A stretch of 64,000 bases of DNA from Limnoperna fortunei (taxonomy: Eukaryota > Mollusca > Bivalvia > Mytilida > Modiolidae). Under the pieces are notes generated by a model. The model was given only the letters and a program-made list of their open reading frames with translations, was not told the origin of the DNA and did not search any database. Of this stretch, positions 10,213 through 22,046 are shown piece after piece. The stretch's first letter is position 1. Every line of letters begins with the position of its first letter. Location: NCBI GenBank assembly GCA_944474755.1, contig OX104112.1, forward strand, positions 83,651,756 through 83,715,755, given 5' to 3'. A program made the position numbers and the translations under genes.

Positions 10213-10286
10213 GGCCGGTTAGCTCAGTTGGTTAGAGCGTCGTGCTAATAACGCGAAGGCCGTGGGTTCGATCCCCACACTGGCCA
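10213..10286 (+). tRNA. tRNA-Ile-AAT: tRNA-Ile(AAT), copy 27
   Basis: Consensus sequence. Spacer C at 10524. Confidence 0.97.
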
Positions 10287-10604
10287 TATAGTTTTGTTGT
10301 TTTCTCCAATATCTTTTTAAAAAGACACGAACTACCAAACCAGTCTAATGTCCGTCTGAGAATAGTATTCCCGATGAAGAGATGCAAATCTCTACGGTTT
10401 ACTGTAAATCCGTTTTGCTAACAAGAATGTCGATTTCTCTCCCCATTTGATATTTATTCATAAACAAAGTGCTAGGGTGTGCTTTCAGTATAAACTAACA
10501 CATTTTCACCTCAGCGGACGTCACATAAATATAAACTGCTGTAGTTTATCCCGACGTTGTTGAGAAGGTTTAAATATAGTTAATTTCATCTACTAACCTC
10601 AATG

Positions 10605-10678
10605 GGCCGGTTAGCTCAGTTGGTTAGAGCGTCGTGCTAATAACGCGAAGGCCGTGGGTTCGATCCCCACACTGGCCA
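10605..10678 (+). tRNA. tRNA-Ile-AAT: tRNA-Ile(AAT), copy 28
   Basis: Consensus sequence. Spacer T at 10916. Confidence 0.97.
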
Positions 10679-10996
10679 TATAGTTTTGTTGTTTTCTCCA
10701 ATATCTTTTTAAAAAGACACGAACTACCAAACCAGTCTAATGTCCGTCTGAGAATAGTATTCCCGATGAAGAGATGCAAATCTCTACGGTTTACTGTAAA
10801 TCCGTTTTGCTAACAAGAATGTCGATTTCTCTCCCCATTTGATATTTATTCATAAACAAAGTGCTAGGGTGTGCTTTCAGTATAAACTAACACATTTTCA
10901 CCTCAGCGGACGTCATATAAATATAAACTGCTGTAGTTTATCCCGACGTTGTTGAGAAGGTTTAAATATAGTTAATTTCATCTACTAACCTCAATG

Positions 10997-11070
10997 GGCC
11001 GGTTAGCTCAGTTGGTTAGAGCGTCGTGCTAATAACGCGAAGGCCGTGGGTTCGATCCCCACACTGGCCA
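10997..11070 (+). tRNA. tRNA-Ile-AAT: tRNA-Ile(AAT), copy 29
   Basis: Consensus sequence. Spacer T at 11308. Confidence 0.97.
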
Positions 11071-11388
11071 TATAGTTTTGTTGTTTTCTCCAATATCTTT
11101 TTAAAAAGACACGAACTACCAAACCAGTCTAATGTCCGTCTGAGAATAGTATTCCCGATGAAGAGATGCAAATCTCTACGGTTTACTGTAAATCCGTTTT
11201 GCTAACAAGAATGTCGATTTCTCTCCCCATTTGATATTTATTCATAAACAAAGTGCTAGGGTGTGCTTTCAGTATAAACTAACACATTTTCACCTCAGCG
11301 GACGTCATATAAATATAAACTGCTGTAGTTTATCCCGACGTTGTTGAGAAGGTTTAAATATAGTTAATTTCATCTACTAACCTCAATG

Positions 11389-11462
11389 GGCCGGTTAGCT
11401 CAGTTGGTTAGAGCGTCGTGCTAATAACGCGAAGGCCGTGGGTTCGATCCCCACACTGGCCA
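11389..11462 (+). tRNA. tRNA-Ile-AAT: tRNA-Ile(AAT), copy 30
   Basis: Consensus sequence. The spacer has three clustered changes at 11484-11487 that complete a perfect palindrome, and C at 11700. Confidence 0.97.
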
Positions 11463-11483
11463 TATAGTTTTGTTGTTTTCTCC

Positions 11484-11505
11484 CGTGTCTTTTTAAAAAG
11501 ACACG
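11484..11505 (+). other. Perfect 22-bp palindrome unique to the copy 30 spacer
   Basis: Other spacers read AATATCTTTTT followed by AAAAAGACACG, an imperfect palindrome. Here the left arm reads CGTGTCTTTTT, so the two 11-bp arms are exact reverse complements. Three substitutions (11484, 11485, 11487) all move toward perfect symmetry. This is the signature of template switching within a quasi-palindrome, not of independent point mutations. Confidence 0.85.
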
Positions 11506-11780
11506 AACTACCAAACCAGTCTAATGTCCGTCTGAGAATAGTATTCCCGATGAAGAGATGCAAATCTCTACGGTTTACTGTAAATCCGTTTTGCTAACAA
11601 GAATGTCGATTTCTCTCCCCATTTGATATTTATTCATAAACAAAGTGCTAGGGTGTGCTTTCAGTATAAACTAACACATTTTCACCTCAGCGGACGTCAC
11701 ATAAATATAAACTGCTGTAGTTTATCCCGACGTTGTTGAGAAGGTTTAAATATAGTTAATTTCATCTACTAACCTCAATG

Positions 11781-11854
11781 GGCCGGTTAGCTCAGTTGGT
11801 TAGAGCGTCGTGCTAATAACGCGAAGGCCGTGGGTTCGATCCCCACACTGGCCA
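11781..11854 (+). tRNA. tRNA-Ile-AAT: tRNA-Ile(AAT), copy 31
   Basis: Consensus sequence. Spacer T at 12092. Confidence 0.97.
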
Positions 11855-12172
11855 TATAGTTTTGTTGTTTTCTCCAATATCTTTTTAAAAAGACACGAAC
11901 TACCAAACCAGTCTAATGTCCGTCTGAGAATAGTATTCCCGATGAAGAGATGCAAATCTCTACGGTTTACTGTAAATCCGTTTTGCTAACAAGAATGTCG
12001 ATTTCTCTCCCCATTTGATATTTATTCATAAACAAAGTGCTAGGGTGTGCTTTCAGTATAAACTAACACATTTTCACCTCAGCGGACGTCATATAAATAT
12101 AAACTGCTGTAGTTTATCCCGACGTTGTTGAGAAGGTTTAAATATAGTTAATTTCATCTACTAACCTCAATG

Positions 12173-12246
12173 GGCCGGTTAGCTCAGTTGGTTAGAGCGT
12201 CGTGCTAATAACGCGAAGGCCGTGGGTTCGATCTCCACACTGGCCA
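12173..12246 (+). tRNA. tRNA-Ile-AAT: tRNA-Ile(AAT), copy 32, C61T variant
   Basis: C to T at 12234 (tRNA position 61) turns the strongly conserved G53-C61 pair of the T stem into G-U and alters the B box. This copy may be less active. The spacer has a private C to T at 12412, and T at 12484. Confidence 0.9.
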
Positions 12247-12564
12247 TATAGTTTTGTTGTTTTCTCCAATATCTTTTTAAAAAGACACGAACTACCAAAC
12301 CAGTCTAATGTCCGTCTGAGAATAGTATTCCCGATGAAGAGATGCAAATCTCTACGGTTTACTGTAAATCCGTTTTGCTAACAAGAATGTCGATTTCTCT
12401 CTCCATTTGATATTTATTCATAAACAAAGTGCTAGGGTGTGCTTTCAGTATAAACTAACACATTTTCACCTCAGCGGACGTCATATAAATATAAACTGCT
12501 GTAGTTTATCCCGACGTTGTTGAGAAGGTTTAAATATAGTTAATTTCATCTACTAACCTCAATG

Positions 12565-12638
12565 GGCCGGTTAGCTCAGTTGGTTAGAGCGTCGTGCTAA
12601 TAACGCGAAGGCCGTGGGTTCGATCCCCACACTGGCCA
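12565..12638 (+). tRNA. tRNA-Ile-AAT: tRNA-Ile(AAT), copy 33
   Basis: Consensus sequence. Spacer C at 12876. Confidence 0.97.
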
Positions 12639-12956
12639 TATAGTTTTGTTGTTTTCTCCAATATCTTTTTAAAAAGACACGAACTACCAAACCAGTCTAA
12701 TGTCCGTCTGAGAATAGTATTCCCGATGAAGAGATGCAAATCTCTACGGTTTACTGTAAATCCGTTTTGCTAACAAGAATGTCGATTTCTCTCCCCATTT
12801 GATATTTATTCATAAACAAAGTGCTAGGGTGTGCTTTCAGTATAAACTAACACATTTTCACCTCAGCGGACGTCACATAAATATAAACTGCTGTAGTTTA
12901 TCCCGACGTTGTTGAGAAGGTTTAAATATAGTTAATTTCATCTACTAACCTCAATG

Positions 12957-13030
12957 GGCCGGTTAGCTCAGTTGGTTAGAGCGTCGTGCTAATAACGCGA
13001 AGGCCGTGGGTTCGATCCCCACACTGGCCA
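12957..13030 (+). tRNA. tRNA-Ile-AAT: tRNA-Ile(AAT), copy 34
   Basis: Consensus sequence. Spacer T at 13268. Confidence 0.97.
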
Positions 13031-13348
13031 TATAGTTTTGTTGTTTTCTCCAATATCTTTTTAAAAAGACACGAACTACCAAACCAGTCTAATGTCCGTC
13101 TGAGAATAGTATTCCCGATGAAGAGATGCAAATCTCTACGGTTTACTGTAAATCCGTTTTGCTAACAAGAATGTCGATTTCTCTCCCCATTTGATATTTA
13201 TTCATAAACAAAGTGCTAGGGTGTGCTTTCAGTATAAACTAACACATTTTCACCTCAGCGGACGTCATATAAATATAAACTGCTGTAGTTTATCCCGACG
13301 TTGTTGAGAAGGTTTAAATATAGTTAATTTCATCTACTAACCTCAATG

Positions 13349-13422
13349 GGCCGGTTAGCTCAGTTGGTTAGAGCGTCGTGCTAATAACGCGAAGGCCGTG
13401 GGTTCGATCCCCACACTGGCCA
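13349..13422 (+). tRNA. tRNA-Ile-AAT: tRNA-Ile(AAT), copy 35
   Basis: Consensus sequence. Spacer T at 13660. Confidence 0.97.
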
Positions 13423-13740
13423 TATAGTTTTGTTGTTTTCTCCAATATCTTTTTAAAAAGACACGAACTACCAAACCAGTCTAATGTCCGTCTGAGAATA
13501 GTATTCCCGATGAAGAGATGCAAATCTCTACGGTTTACTGTAAATCCGTTTTGCTAACAAGAATGTCGATTTCTCTCCCCATTTGATATTTATTCATAAA
13601 CAAAGTGCTAGGGTGTGCTTTCAGTATAAACTAACACATTTTCACCTCAGCGGACGTCATATAAATATAAACTGCTGTAGTTTATCCCGACGTTGTTGAG
13701 AAGGTTTAAATATAGTTAATTTCATCTACTAACCTCAATG

Positions 13741-13814
13741 GGCCGGTTAGCTCAGTTGGTTAGAGCGTCGTGCTAATAACGCGAAGGCCGTGGGTTCGAT
13801 CCCCACACTGGCCA
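13741..13814 (+). tRNA. tRNA-Ile-AAT: tRNA-Ile(AAT), copy 36
   Basis: Consensus sequence. Spacer C at 14052. Confidence 0.97.
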
Positions 13815-14132
13815 TATAGTTTTGTTGTTTTCTCCAATATCTTTTTAAAAAGACACGAACTACCAAACCAGTCTAATGTCCGTCTGAGAATAGTATTCCC
13901 GATGAAGAGATGCAAATCTCTACGGTTTACTGTAAATCCGTTTTGCTAACAAGAATGTCGATTTCTCTCCCCATTTGATATTTATTCATAAACAAAGTGC
14001 TAGGGTGTGCTTTCAGTATAAACTAACACATTTTCACCTCAGCGGACGTCACATAAATATAAACTGCTGTAGTTTATCCCGACGTTGTTGAGAAGGTTTA
14101 AATATAGTTAATTTCATCTACTAACCTCAATG

Positions 14133-14206
14133 GGCCGGTTAGCTCAGTTGGTTAGAGCGTCGTGCTAATAACGCGAAGGCCGTGGGTTCGATCCCCACAC
14201 TGGCCA
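14133..14206 (+). tRNA. tRNA-Ile-AAT: tRNA-Ile(AAT), copy 37
   Basis: Consensus sequence. Spacer C at 14444. Confidence 0.97.
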
Positions 14207-14524
14207 TATAGTTTTGTTGTTTTCTCCAATATCTTTTTAAAAAGACACGAACTACCAAACCAGTCTAATGTCCGTCTGAGAATAGTATTCCCGATGAAGA
14301 GATGCAAATCTCTACGGTTTACTGTAAATCCGTTTTGCTAACAAGAATGTCGATTTCTCTCCCCATTTGATATTTATTCATAAACAAAGTGCTAGGGTGT
14401 GCTTTCAGTATAAACTAACACATTTTCACCTCAGCGGACGTCACATAAATATAAACTGCTGTAGTTTATCCCGACGTTGTTGAGAAGGTTTAAATATAGT
14501 TAATTTCATCTACTAACCTCAATG

Positions 14525-14598
14525 GGCCGGTTAGCTCAGTTGGTTAGAGCGTCGTGCTAATAACGCGAAGGCCGTGGGTTCGATCCCCACACTGGCCA
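14525..14598 (+). tRNA. tRNA-Ile-AAT: tRNA-Ile(AAT), copy 38
   Basis: Consensus sequence. Spacer T at 14836. Confidence 0.97.
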
Positions 14599-14916
14599 TA
14601 TAGTTTTGTTGTTTTCTCCAATATCTTTTTAAAAAGACACGAACTACCAAACCAGTCTAATGTCCGTCTGAGAATAGTATTCCCGATGAAGAGATGCAAA
14701 TCTCTACGGTTTACTGTAAATCCGTTTTGCTAACAAGAATGTCGATTTCTCTCCCCATTTGATATTTATTCATAAACAAAGTGCTAGGGTGTGCTTTCAG
14801 TATAAACTAACACATTTTCACCTCAGCGGACGTCATATAAATATAAACTGCTGTAGTTTATCCCGACGTTGTTGAGAAGGTTTAAATATAGTTAATTTCA
14901 TCTACTAACCTCAATG

Positions 14917-14990
14917 GGCCGGTTAGCTCAGTTGGTTAGAGCGTCGTGCTAATAACGCGAAGGCCGTGGGTTCGATCCCCACACTGGCCA
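14917..14990 (+). tRNA. tRNA-Ile-AAT: tRNA-Ile(AAT), copy 39
   Basis: Consensus sequence. Spacer C at 15228. Confidence 0.97.
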
Positions 14991-15308
14991 TATAGTTTTG
15001 TTGTTTTCTCCAATATCTTTTTAAAAAGACACGAACTACCAAACCAGTCTAATGTCCGTCTGAGAATAGTATTCCCGATGAAGAGATGCAAATCTCTACG
15101 GTTTACTGTAAATCCGTTTTGCTAACAAGAATGTCGATTTCTCTCCCCATTTGATATTTATTCATAAACAAAGTGCTAGGGTGTGCTTTCAGTATAAACT
15201 AACACATTTTCACCTCAGCGGACGTCACATAAATATAAACTGCTGTAGTTTATCCCGACGTTGTTGAGAAGGTTTAAATATAGTTAATTTCATCTACTAA
15301 CCTCAATG

Positions 15309-15382
15309 GGCCGGTTAGCTCAGTTGGTTAGAGCGTCGTGCTAATAACGCGAAGGCCGTGGGTTCGATCCCCACACTGGCCA
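15309..15382 (+). tRNA. tRNA-Ile-AAT: tRNA-Ile(AAT), copy 40
   Basis: Consensus sequence. Spacer T at 15620. Confidence 0.97.
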
Positions 15383-15700
15383 TATAGTTTTGTTGTTTTC
15401 TCCAATATCTTTTTAAAAAGACACGAACTACCAAACCAGTCTAATGTCCGTCTGAGAATAGTATTCCCGATGAAGAGATGCAAATCTCTACGGTTTACTG
15501 TAAATCCGTTTTGCTAACAAGAATGTCGATTTCTCTCCCCATTTGATATTTATTCATAAACAAAGTGCTAGGGTGTGCTTTCAGTATAAACTAACACATT
15601 TTCACCTCAGCGGACGTCATATAAATATAAACTGCTGTAGTTTATCCCGACGTTGTTGAGAAGGTTTAAATATAGTTAATTTCATCTACTAACCTCAATG

Positions 15701-15774
15701 GGCCGGTTAGCTCAGTTGGTTAGAGCGTCGTGCTAATAACGCGAAGGCCGTGGGTTCGATCCCCACACTGGCCA
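15701..15774 (+). tRNA. tRNA-Ile-AAT: tRNA-Ile(AAT), copy 41
   Basis: Consensus sequence. Spacer T at 16012. Confidence 0.97.
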
Positions 15775-16092
15775 TATAGTTTTGTTGTTTTCTCCAATAT
15801 CTTTTTAAAAAGACACGAACTACCAAACCAGTCTAATGTCCGTCTGAGAATAGTATTCCCGATGAAGAGATGCAAATCTCTACGGTTTACTGTAAATCCG
15901 TTTTGCTAACAAGAATGTCGATTTCTCTCCCCATTTGATATTTATTCATAAACAAAGTGCTAGGGTGTGCTTTCAGTATAAACTAACACATTTTCACCTC
16001 AGCGGACGTCATATAAATATAAACTGCTGTAGTTTATCCCGACGTTGTTGAGAAGGTTTAAATATAGTTAATTTCATCTACTAACCTCAATG

Positions 16093-16166
16093 GGCCGGTT
16101 AGCTCAGTTGGTTAGAGCGTCGTGCTAATAACGCGAAGGCCGTGGGTTCGATCCCCACACTGGCCA
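16093..16166 (+). tRNA. tRNA-Ile-AAT: tRNA-Ile(AAT), copy 42
   Basis: Consensus sequence. Spacer C at 16404. Confidence 0.97.
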
Positions 16167-16484
16167 TATAGTTTTGTTGTTTTCTCCAATATCTTTTTAA
16201 AAAGACACGAACTACCAAACCAGTCTAATGTCCGTCTGAGAATAGTATTCCCGATGAAGAGATGCAAATCTCTACGGTTTACTGTAAATCCGTTTTGCTA
16301 ACAAGAATGTCGATTTCTCTCCCCATTTGATATTTATTCATAAACAAAGTGCTAGGGTGTGCTTTCAGTATAAACTAACACATTTTCACCTCAGCGGACG
16401 TCACATAAATATAAACTGCTGTAGTTTATCCCGACGTTGTTGAGAAGGTTTAAATATAGTTAATTTCATCTACTAACCTCAATG

Positions 16485-16558
16485 GGCCGGTTAGCTCAGT
16501 TGGTTAGAGCGTCGTGCTAATAACGCGAAGGCCGTGGGTTCGATCCCCACACTGGCCA
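16485..16558 (+). tRNA. tRNA-Ile-AAT: tRNA-Ile(AAT), copy 43
   Basis: Consensus sequence. Spacer T at 16796. Confidence 0.97.
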
Positions 16559-16876
16559 TATAGTTTTGTTGTTTTCTCCAATATCTTTTTAAAAAGACAC
16601 GAACTACCAAACCAGTCTAATGTCCGTCTGAGAATAGTATTCCCGATGAAGAGATGCAAATCTCTACGGTTTACTGTAAATCCGTTTTGCTAACAAGAAT
16701 GTCGATTTCTCTCCCCATTTGATATTTATTCATAAACAAAGTGCTAGGGTGTGCTTTCAGTATAAACTAACACATTTTCACCTCAGCGGACGTCATATAA
16801 ATATAAACTGCTGTAGTTTATCCCGACGTTGTTGAGAAGGTTTAAATATAGTTAATTTCATCTACTAACCTCAATG

Positions 16877-16950
16877 GGCCGGTTAGCTCAGTTGGTTAGA
16901 GCGTCGTGCTAATAACGCGAAGGCCGTGGGTTCGATCCCCACACTGGCCA
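16877..16950 (+). tRNA. tRNA-Ile-AAT: tRNA-Ile(AAT), copy 44
   Basis: Consensus sequence. Spacer C at 17188. Confidence 0.97.
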
Positions 16951-17268
16951 TATAGTTTTGTTGTTTTCTCCAATATCTTTTTAAAAAGACACGAACTACC
17001 AAACCAGTCTAATGTCCGTCTGAGAATAGTATTCCCGATGAAGAGATGCAAATCTCTACGGTTTACTGTAAATCCGTTTTGCTAACAAGAATGTCGATTT
17101 CTCTCCCCATTTGATATTTATTCATAAACAAAGTGCTAGGGTGTGCTTTCAGTATAAACTAACACATTTTCACCTCAGCGGACGTCACATAAATATAAAC
17201 TGCTGTAGTTTATCCCGACGTTGTTGAGAAGGTTTAAATATAGTTAATTTCATCTACTAACCTCAATG

Positions 17269-17342
17269 GGCCGGTTAGCTCAGTTGGTTAGAGCGTCGTG
17301 CTAATAACGCGAAGGCCGTGGGTTCGATCCCCACACTGGCCA
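17269..17342 (+). tRNA. tRNA-Ile-AAT: tRNA-Ile(AAT), copy 45
   Basis: Consensus sequence. Spacer T at 17580. Confidence 0.97.
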
Positions 17343-17660
17343 TATAGTTTTGTTGTTTTCTCCAATATCTTTTTAAAAAGACACGAACTACCAAACCAGT
17401 CTAATGTCCGTCTGAGAATAGTATTCCCGATGAAGAGATGCAAATCTCTACGGTTTACTGTAAATCCGTTTTGCTAACAAGAATGTCGATTTCTCTCCCC
17501 ATTTGATATTTATTCATAAACAAAGTGCTAGGGTGTGCTTTCAGTATAAACTAACACATTTTCACCTCAGCGGACGTCATATAAATATAAACTGCTGTAG
17601 TTTATCCCGACGTTGTTGAGAAGGTTTAAATATAGTTAATTTCATCTACTAACCTCAATG

Positions 17661-17734
17661 GGCCGGTTAGCTCAGTTGGTTAGAGCGTCGTGCTAATAAC
17701 GCGAAGGCCGTGGGTTCGATCCCCACACTGGCCA
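17661..17734 (+). tRNA. tRNA-Ile-AAT: tRNA-Ile(AAT), copy 46
   Basis: Consensus sequence. Spacer T at 17972. Confidence 0.97.
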
Positions 17735-18052
17735 TATAGTTTTGTTGTTTTCTCCAATATCTTTTTAAAAAGACACGAACTACCAAACCAGTCTAATGTC
17801 CGTCTGAGAATAGTATTCCCGATGAAGAGATGCAAATCTCTACGGTTTACTGTAAATCCGTTTTGCTAACAAGAATGTCGATTTCTCTCCCCATTTGATA
17901 TTTATTCATAAACAAAGTGCTAGGGTGTGCTTTCAGTATAAACTAACACATTTTCACCTCAGCGGACGTCATATAAATATAAACTGCTGTAGTTTATCCC
18001 GACGTTGTTGAGAAGGTTTAAATATAGTTAATTTCATCTACTAACCTCAATG

Positions 18053-18126
18053 GGCCGGTTAGCTCAGTTGGTTAGAGCGTCGTGCTAATAACGCGAAGGC
18101 CGTGGGTTCGATCCCCACACTGGCCA
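18053..18126 (+). tRNA. tRNA-Ile-AAT: tRNA-Ile(AAT), copy 47
   Basis: Consensus sequence. Spacer C at 18364. Confidence 0.97.
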
Positions 18127-18444
18127 TATAGTTTTGTTGTTTTCTCCAATATCTTTTTAAAAAGACACGAACTACCAAACCAGTCTAATGTCCGTCTGAG
18201 AATAGTATTCCCGATGAAGAGATGCAAATCTCTACGGTTTACTGTAAATCCGTTTTGCTAACAAGAATGTCGATTTCTCTCCCCATTTGATATTTATTCA
18301 TAAACAAAGTGCTAGGGTGTGCTTTCAGTATAAACTAACACATTTTCACCTCAGCGGACGTCACATAAATATAAACTGCTGTAGTTTATCCCGACGTTGT
18401 TGAGAAGGTTTAAATATAGTTAATTTCATCTACTAACCTCAATG

Positions 18445-18518
18445 GGCCGGTTAGCTCAGTTGGTTAGAGCGTCGTGCTAATAACGCGAAGGCCGTGGGTT
18501 CGATCCCCACACTGGCCA
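18445..18518 (+). tRNA. tRNA-Ile-AAT: tRNA-Ile(AAT), copy 48
   Basis: Consensus sequence. Spacer T at 18756. Confidence 0.97.
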
Positions 18519-18836
18519 TATAGTTTTGTTGTTTTCTCCAATATCTTTTTAAAAAGACACGAACTACCAAACCAGTCTAATGTCCGTCTGAGAATAGTAT
18601 TCCCGATGAAGAGATGCAAATCTCTACGGTTTACTGTAAATCCGTTTTGCTAACAAGAATGTCGATTTCTCTCCCCATTTGATATTTATTCATAAACAAA
18701 GTGCTAGGGTGTGCTTTCAGTATAAACTAACACATTTTCACCTCAGCGGACGTCATATAAATATAAACTGCTGTAGTTTATCCCGACGTTGTTGAGAAGG
18801 TTTAAATATAGTTAATTTCATCTACTAACCTCAATG

Positions 18837-18910
18837 GGCCGGTTAGCTCAGTTGGTTAGAGCGTCGTGCTAATAACGCGAAGGCCGTGGGTTCGATCCCC
18901 ACACTGGCCA
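18837..18910 (+). tRNA. tRNA-Ile-AAT: tRNA-Ile(AAT), copy 49
   Basis: Consensus sequence. Spacer T at 19148. Confidence 0.97.
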
Positions 18911-19228
18911 TATAGTTTTGTTGTTTTCTCCAATATCTTTTTAAAAAGACACGAACTACCAAACCAGTCTAATGTCCGTCTGAGAATAGTATTCCCGATG
19001 AAGAGATGCAAATCTCTACGGTTTACTGTAAATCCGTTTTGCTAACAAGAATGTCGATTTCTCTCCCCATTTGATATTTATTCATAAACAAAGTGCTAGG
19101 GTGTGCTTTCAGTATAAACTAACACATTTTCACCTCAGCGGACGTCATATAAATATAAACTGCTGTAGTTTATCCCGACGTTGTTGAGAAGGTTTAAATA
19201 TAGTTAATTTCATCTACTAACCTCAATG

Positions 19229-19302
19229 GGCCGGTTAGCTCAGTTGGTTAGAGCGTCGTGCTAATAACGCGAAGGCCGTGGGTTCGATCCCCACACTGGC
19301 CA
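19229..19302 (+). tRNA. tRNA-Ile-AAT: tRNA-Ile(AAT), copy 50
   Basis: Consensus sequence. Spacer T at 19540. Confidence 0.97.
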
Positions 19303-19620
19303 TATAGTTTTGTTGTTTTCTCCAATATCTTTTTAAAAAGACACGAACTACCAAACCAGTCTAATGTCCGTCTGAGAATAGTATTCCCGATGAAGAGATG
19401 CAAATCTCTACGGTTTACTGTAAATCCGTTTTGCTAACAAGAATGTCGATTTCTCTCCCCATTTGATATTTATTCATAAACAAAGTGCTAGGGTGTGCTT
19501 TCAGTATAAACTAACACATTTTCACCTCAGCGGACGTCATATAAATATAAACTGCTGTAGTTTATCCCGACGTTGTTGAGAAGGTTTAAATATAGTTAAT
19601 TTCATCTACTAACCTCAATG

Positions 19621-19694
19621 GGCCGGTTAGCTCAGTTGGTTAGAGCGTCGTGCTAATAACGCGAAGGCCGTGGGTTCGATCCCCACACTGGCCA
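19621..19694 (+). tRNA. tRNA-Ile-AAT: tRNA-Ile(AAT), copy 51
   Basis: Consensus sequence. Spacer C at 19932. Confidence 0.97.
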
Positions 19695-20012
19695 TATAGT
19701 TTTGTTGTTTTCTCCAATATCTTTTTAAAAAGACACGAACTACCAAACCAGTCTAATGTCCGTCTGAGAATAGTATTCCCGATGAAGAGATGCAAATCTC
19801 TACGGTTTACTGTAAATCCGTTTTGCTAACAAGAATGTCGATTTCTCTCCCCATTTGATATTTATTCATAAACAAAGTGCTAGGGTGTGCTTTCAGTATA
19901 AACTAACACATTTTCACCTCAGCGGACGTCACATAAATATAAACTGCTGTAGTTTATCCCGACGTTGTTGAGAAGGTTTAAATATAGTTAATTTCATCTA
20001 CTAACCTCAATG

Positions 20013-20086
20013 GGCCGGTTAGCTCAGTTGGTTAGAGCGTCGTGCTAATAACGCGAAGGCCGTGGGTTCGATCCCCACACTGGCCA
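20013..20086 (+). tRNA. tRNA-Ile-AAT: tRNA-Ile(AAT), copy 52
   Basis: Consensus sequence. Spacer T at 20324. Confidence 0.97.
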
Positions 20087-20404
20087 TATAGTTTTGTTGT
20101 TTTCTCCAATATCTTTTTAAAAAGACACGAACTACCAAACCAGTCTAATGTCCGTCTGAGAATAGTATTCCCGATGAAGAGATGCAAATCTCTACGGTTT
20201 ACTGTAAATCCGTTTTGCTAACAAGAATGTCGATTTCTCTCCCCATTTGATATTTATTCATAAACAAAGTGCTAGGGTGTGCTTTCAGTATAAACTAACA
20301 CATTTTCACCTCAGCGGACGTCATATAAATATAAACTGCTGTAGTTTATCCCGACGTTGTTGAGAAGGTTTAAATATAGTTAATTTCATCTACTAACCTC
20401 AATG

Positions 20405-20478
20405 GGCCGGTTAGCTCAGTTGGTTAGAGCGTCGTGCTAATAACGCGAAGGCCGTGGGTTCGATCCCCACACTGGCCA
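20405..20478 (+). tRNA. tRNA-Ile-AAT: tRNA-Ile(AAT), copy 53
   Basis: Consensus sequence. Spacer T at 20716. Confidence 0.97.
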
Positions 20479-20796
20479 TATAGTTTTGTTGTTTTCTCCA
20501 ATATCTTTTTAAAAAGACACGAACTACCAAACCAGTCTAATGTCCGTCTGAGAATAGTATTCCCGATGAAGAGATGCAAATCTCTACGGTTTACTGTAAA
20601 TCCGTTTTGCTAACAAGAATGTCGATTTCTCTCCCCATTTGATATTTATTCATAAACAAAGTGCTAGGGTGTGCTTTCAGTATAAACTAACACATTTTCA
20701 CCTCAGCGGACGTCATATAAATATAAACTGCTGTAGTTTATCCCGACGTTGTTGAGAAGGTTTAAATATAGTTAATTTCATCTACTAACCTCAATG

Positions 20797-20870
20797 GGCC
20801 GGTTAGCTCAGTTGGTTAGAGCGTCGTGCTAATAACGCGAAGGCCGTGGGTTCGATCCCCACACTGGCCA
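20797..20870 (+). tRNA. tRNA-Ile-AAT: tRNA-Ile(AAT), copy 54
   Basis: Consensus sequence. Spacer C at 21108. Confidence 0.97.
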
Positions 20871-21188
20871 TATAGTTTTGTTGTTTTCTCCAATATCTTT
20901 TTAAAAAGACACGAACTACCAAACCAGTCTAATGTCCGTCTGAGAATAGTATTCCCGATGAAGAGATGCAAATCTCTACGGTTTACTGTAAATCCGTTTT
21001 GCTAACAAGAATGTCGATTTCTCTCCCCATTTGATATTTATTCATAAACAAAGTGCTAGGGTGTGCTTTCAGTATAAACTAACACATTTTCACCTCAGCG
21101 GACGTCACATAAATATAAACTGCTGTAGTTTATCCCGACGTTGTTGAGAAGGTTTAAATATAGTTAATTTCATCTACTAACCTCAATG

Positions 21189-21262
21189 GGCCGGTTAGCT
21201 CAGTTGGTTAGAGCGTCGTGCTAATAACGCGAAGGCCGTGGGTTCGATCCCCACACTGGCCA
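21189..21262 (+). tRNA. tRNA-Ile-AAT: tRNA-Ile(AAT), copy 55
   Basis: Consensus sequence. Spacer C at 21500. Confidence 0.97.
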
Positions 21263-21580
21263 TATAGTTTTGTTGTTTTCTCCAATATCTTTTTAAAAAG
21301 ACACGAACTACCAAACCAGTCTAATGTCCGTCTGAGAATAGTATTCCCGATGAAGAGATGCAAATCTCTACGGTTTACTGTAAATCCGTTTTGCTAACAA
21401 GAATGTCGATTTCTCTCCCCATTTGATATTTATTCATAAACAAAGTGCTAGGGTGTGCTTTCAGTATAAACTAACACATTTTCACCTCAGCGGACGTCAC
21501 ATAAATATAAACTGCTGTAGTTTATCCCGACGTTGTTGAGAAGGTTTAAATATAGTTAATTTCATCTACTAACCTCAATG

Positions 21581-21654
21581 GGCCGGTTAGCTCAGTTGGT
21601 TAGAGCGTCGTGCTAATAACGCGAAGGCCGTGGGTTCGATCCCCACACTGGCCA
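21581..21654 (+). tRNA. tRNA-Ile-AAT: tRNA-Ile(AAT), copy 56
   Basis: Consensus sequence. Spacer T at 21892. Confidence 0.97.
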
Positions 21655-21972
21655 TATAGTTTTGTTGTTTTCTCCAATATCTTTTTAAAAAGACACGAAC
21701 TACCAAACCAGTCTAATGTCCGTCTGAGAATAGTATTCCCGATGAAGAGATGCAAATCTCTACGGTTTACTGTAAATCCGTTTTGCTAACAAGAATGTCG
21801 ATTTCTCTCCCCATTTGATATTTATTCATAAACAAAGTGCTAGGGTGTGCTTTCAGTATAAACTAACACATTTTCACCTCAGCGGACGTCATATAAATAT
21901 AAACTGCTGTAGTTTATCCCGACGTTGTTGAGAAGGTTTAAATATAGTTAATTTCATCTACTAACCTCAATG

Positions 21973-22046
21973 GGCCGGTTAGCTCAGTTGGTTAGAGCGT
22001 CGTGCTAATAACGCGAAGGCCGTGGGTTCGATCCCCACACTGGCCA
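21973..22046 (+). tRNA. tRNA-Ile-AAT: tRNA-Ile(AAT), copy 57
   Basis: Consensus sequence, the last clean unit before the error-rich stretch. Spacer C at 22284. Confidence 0.97.
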
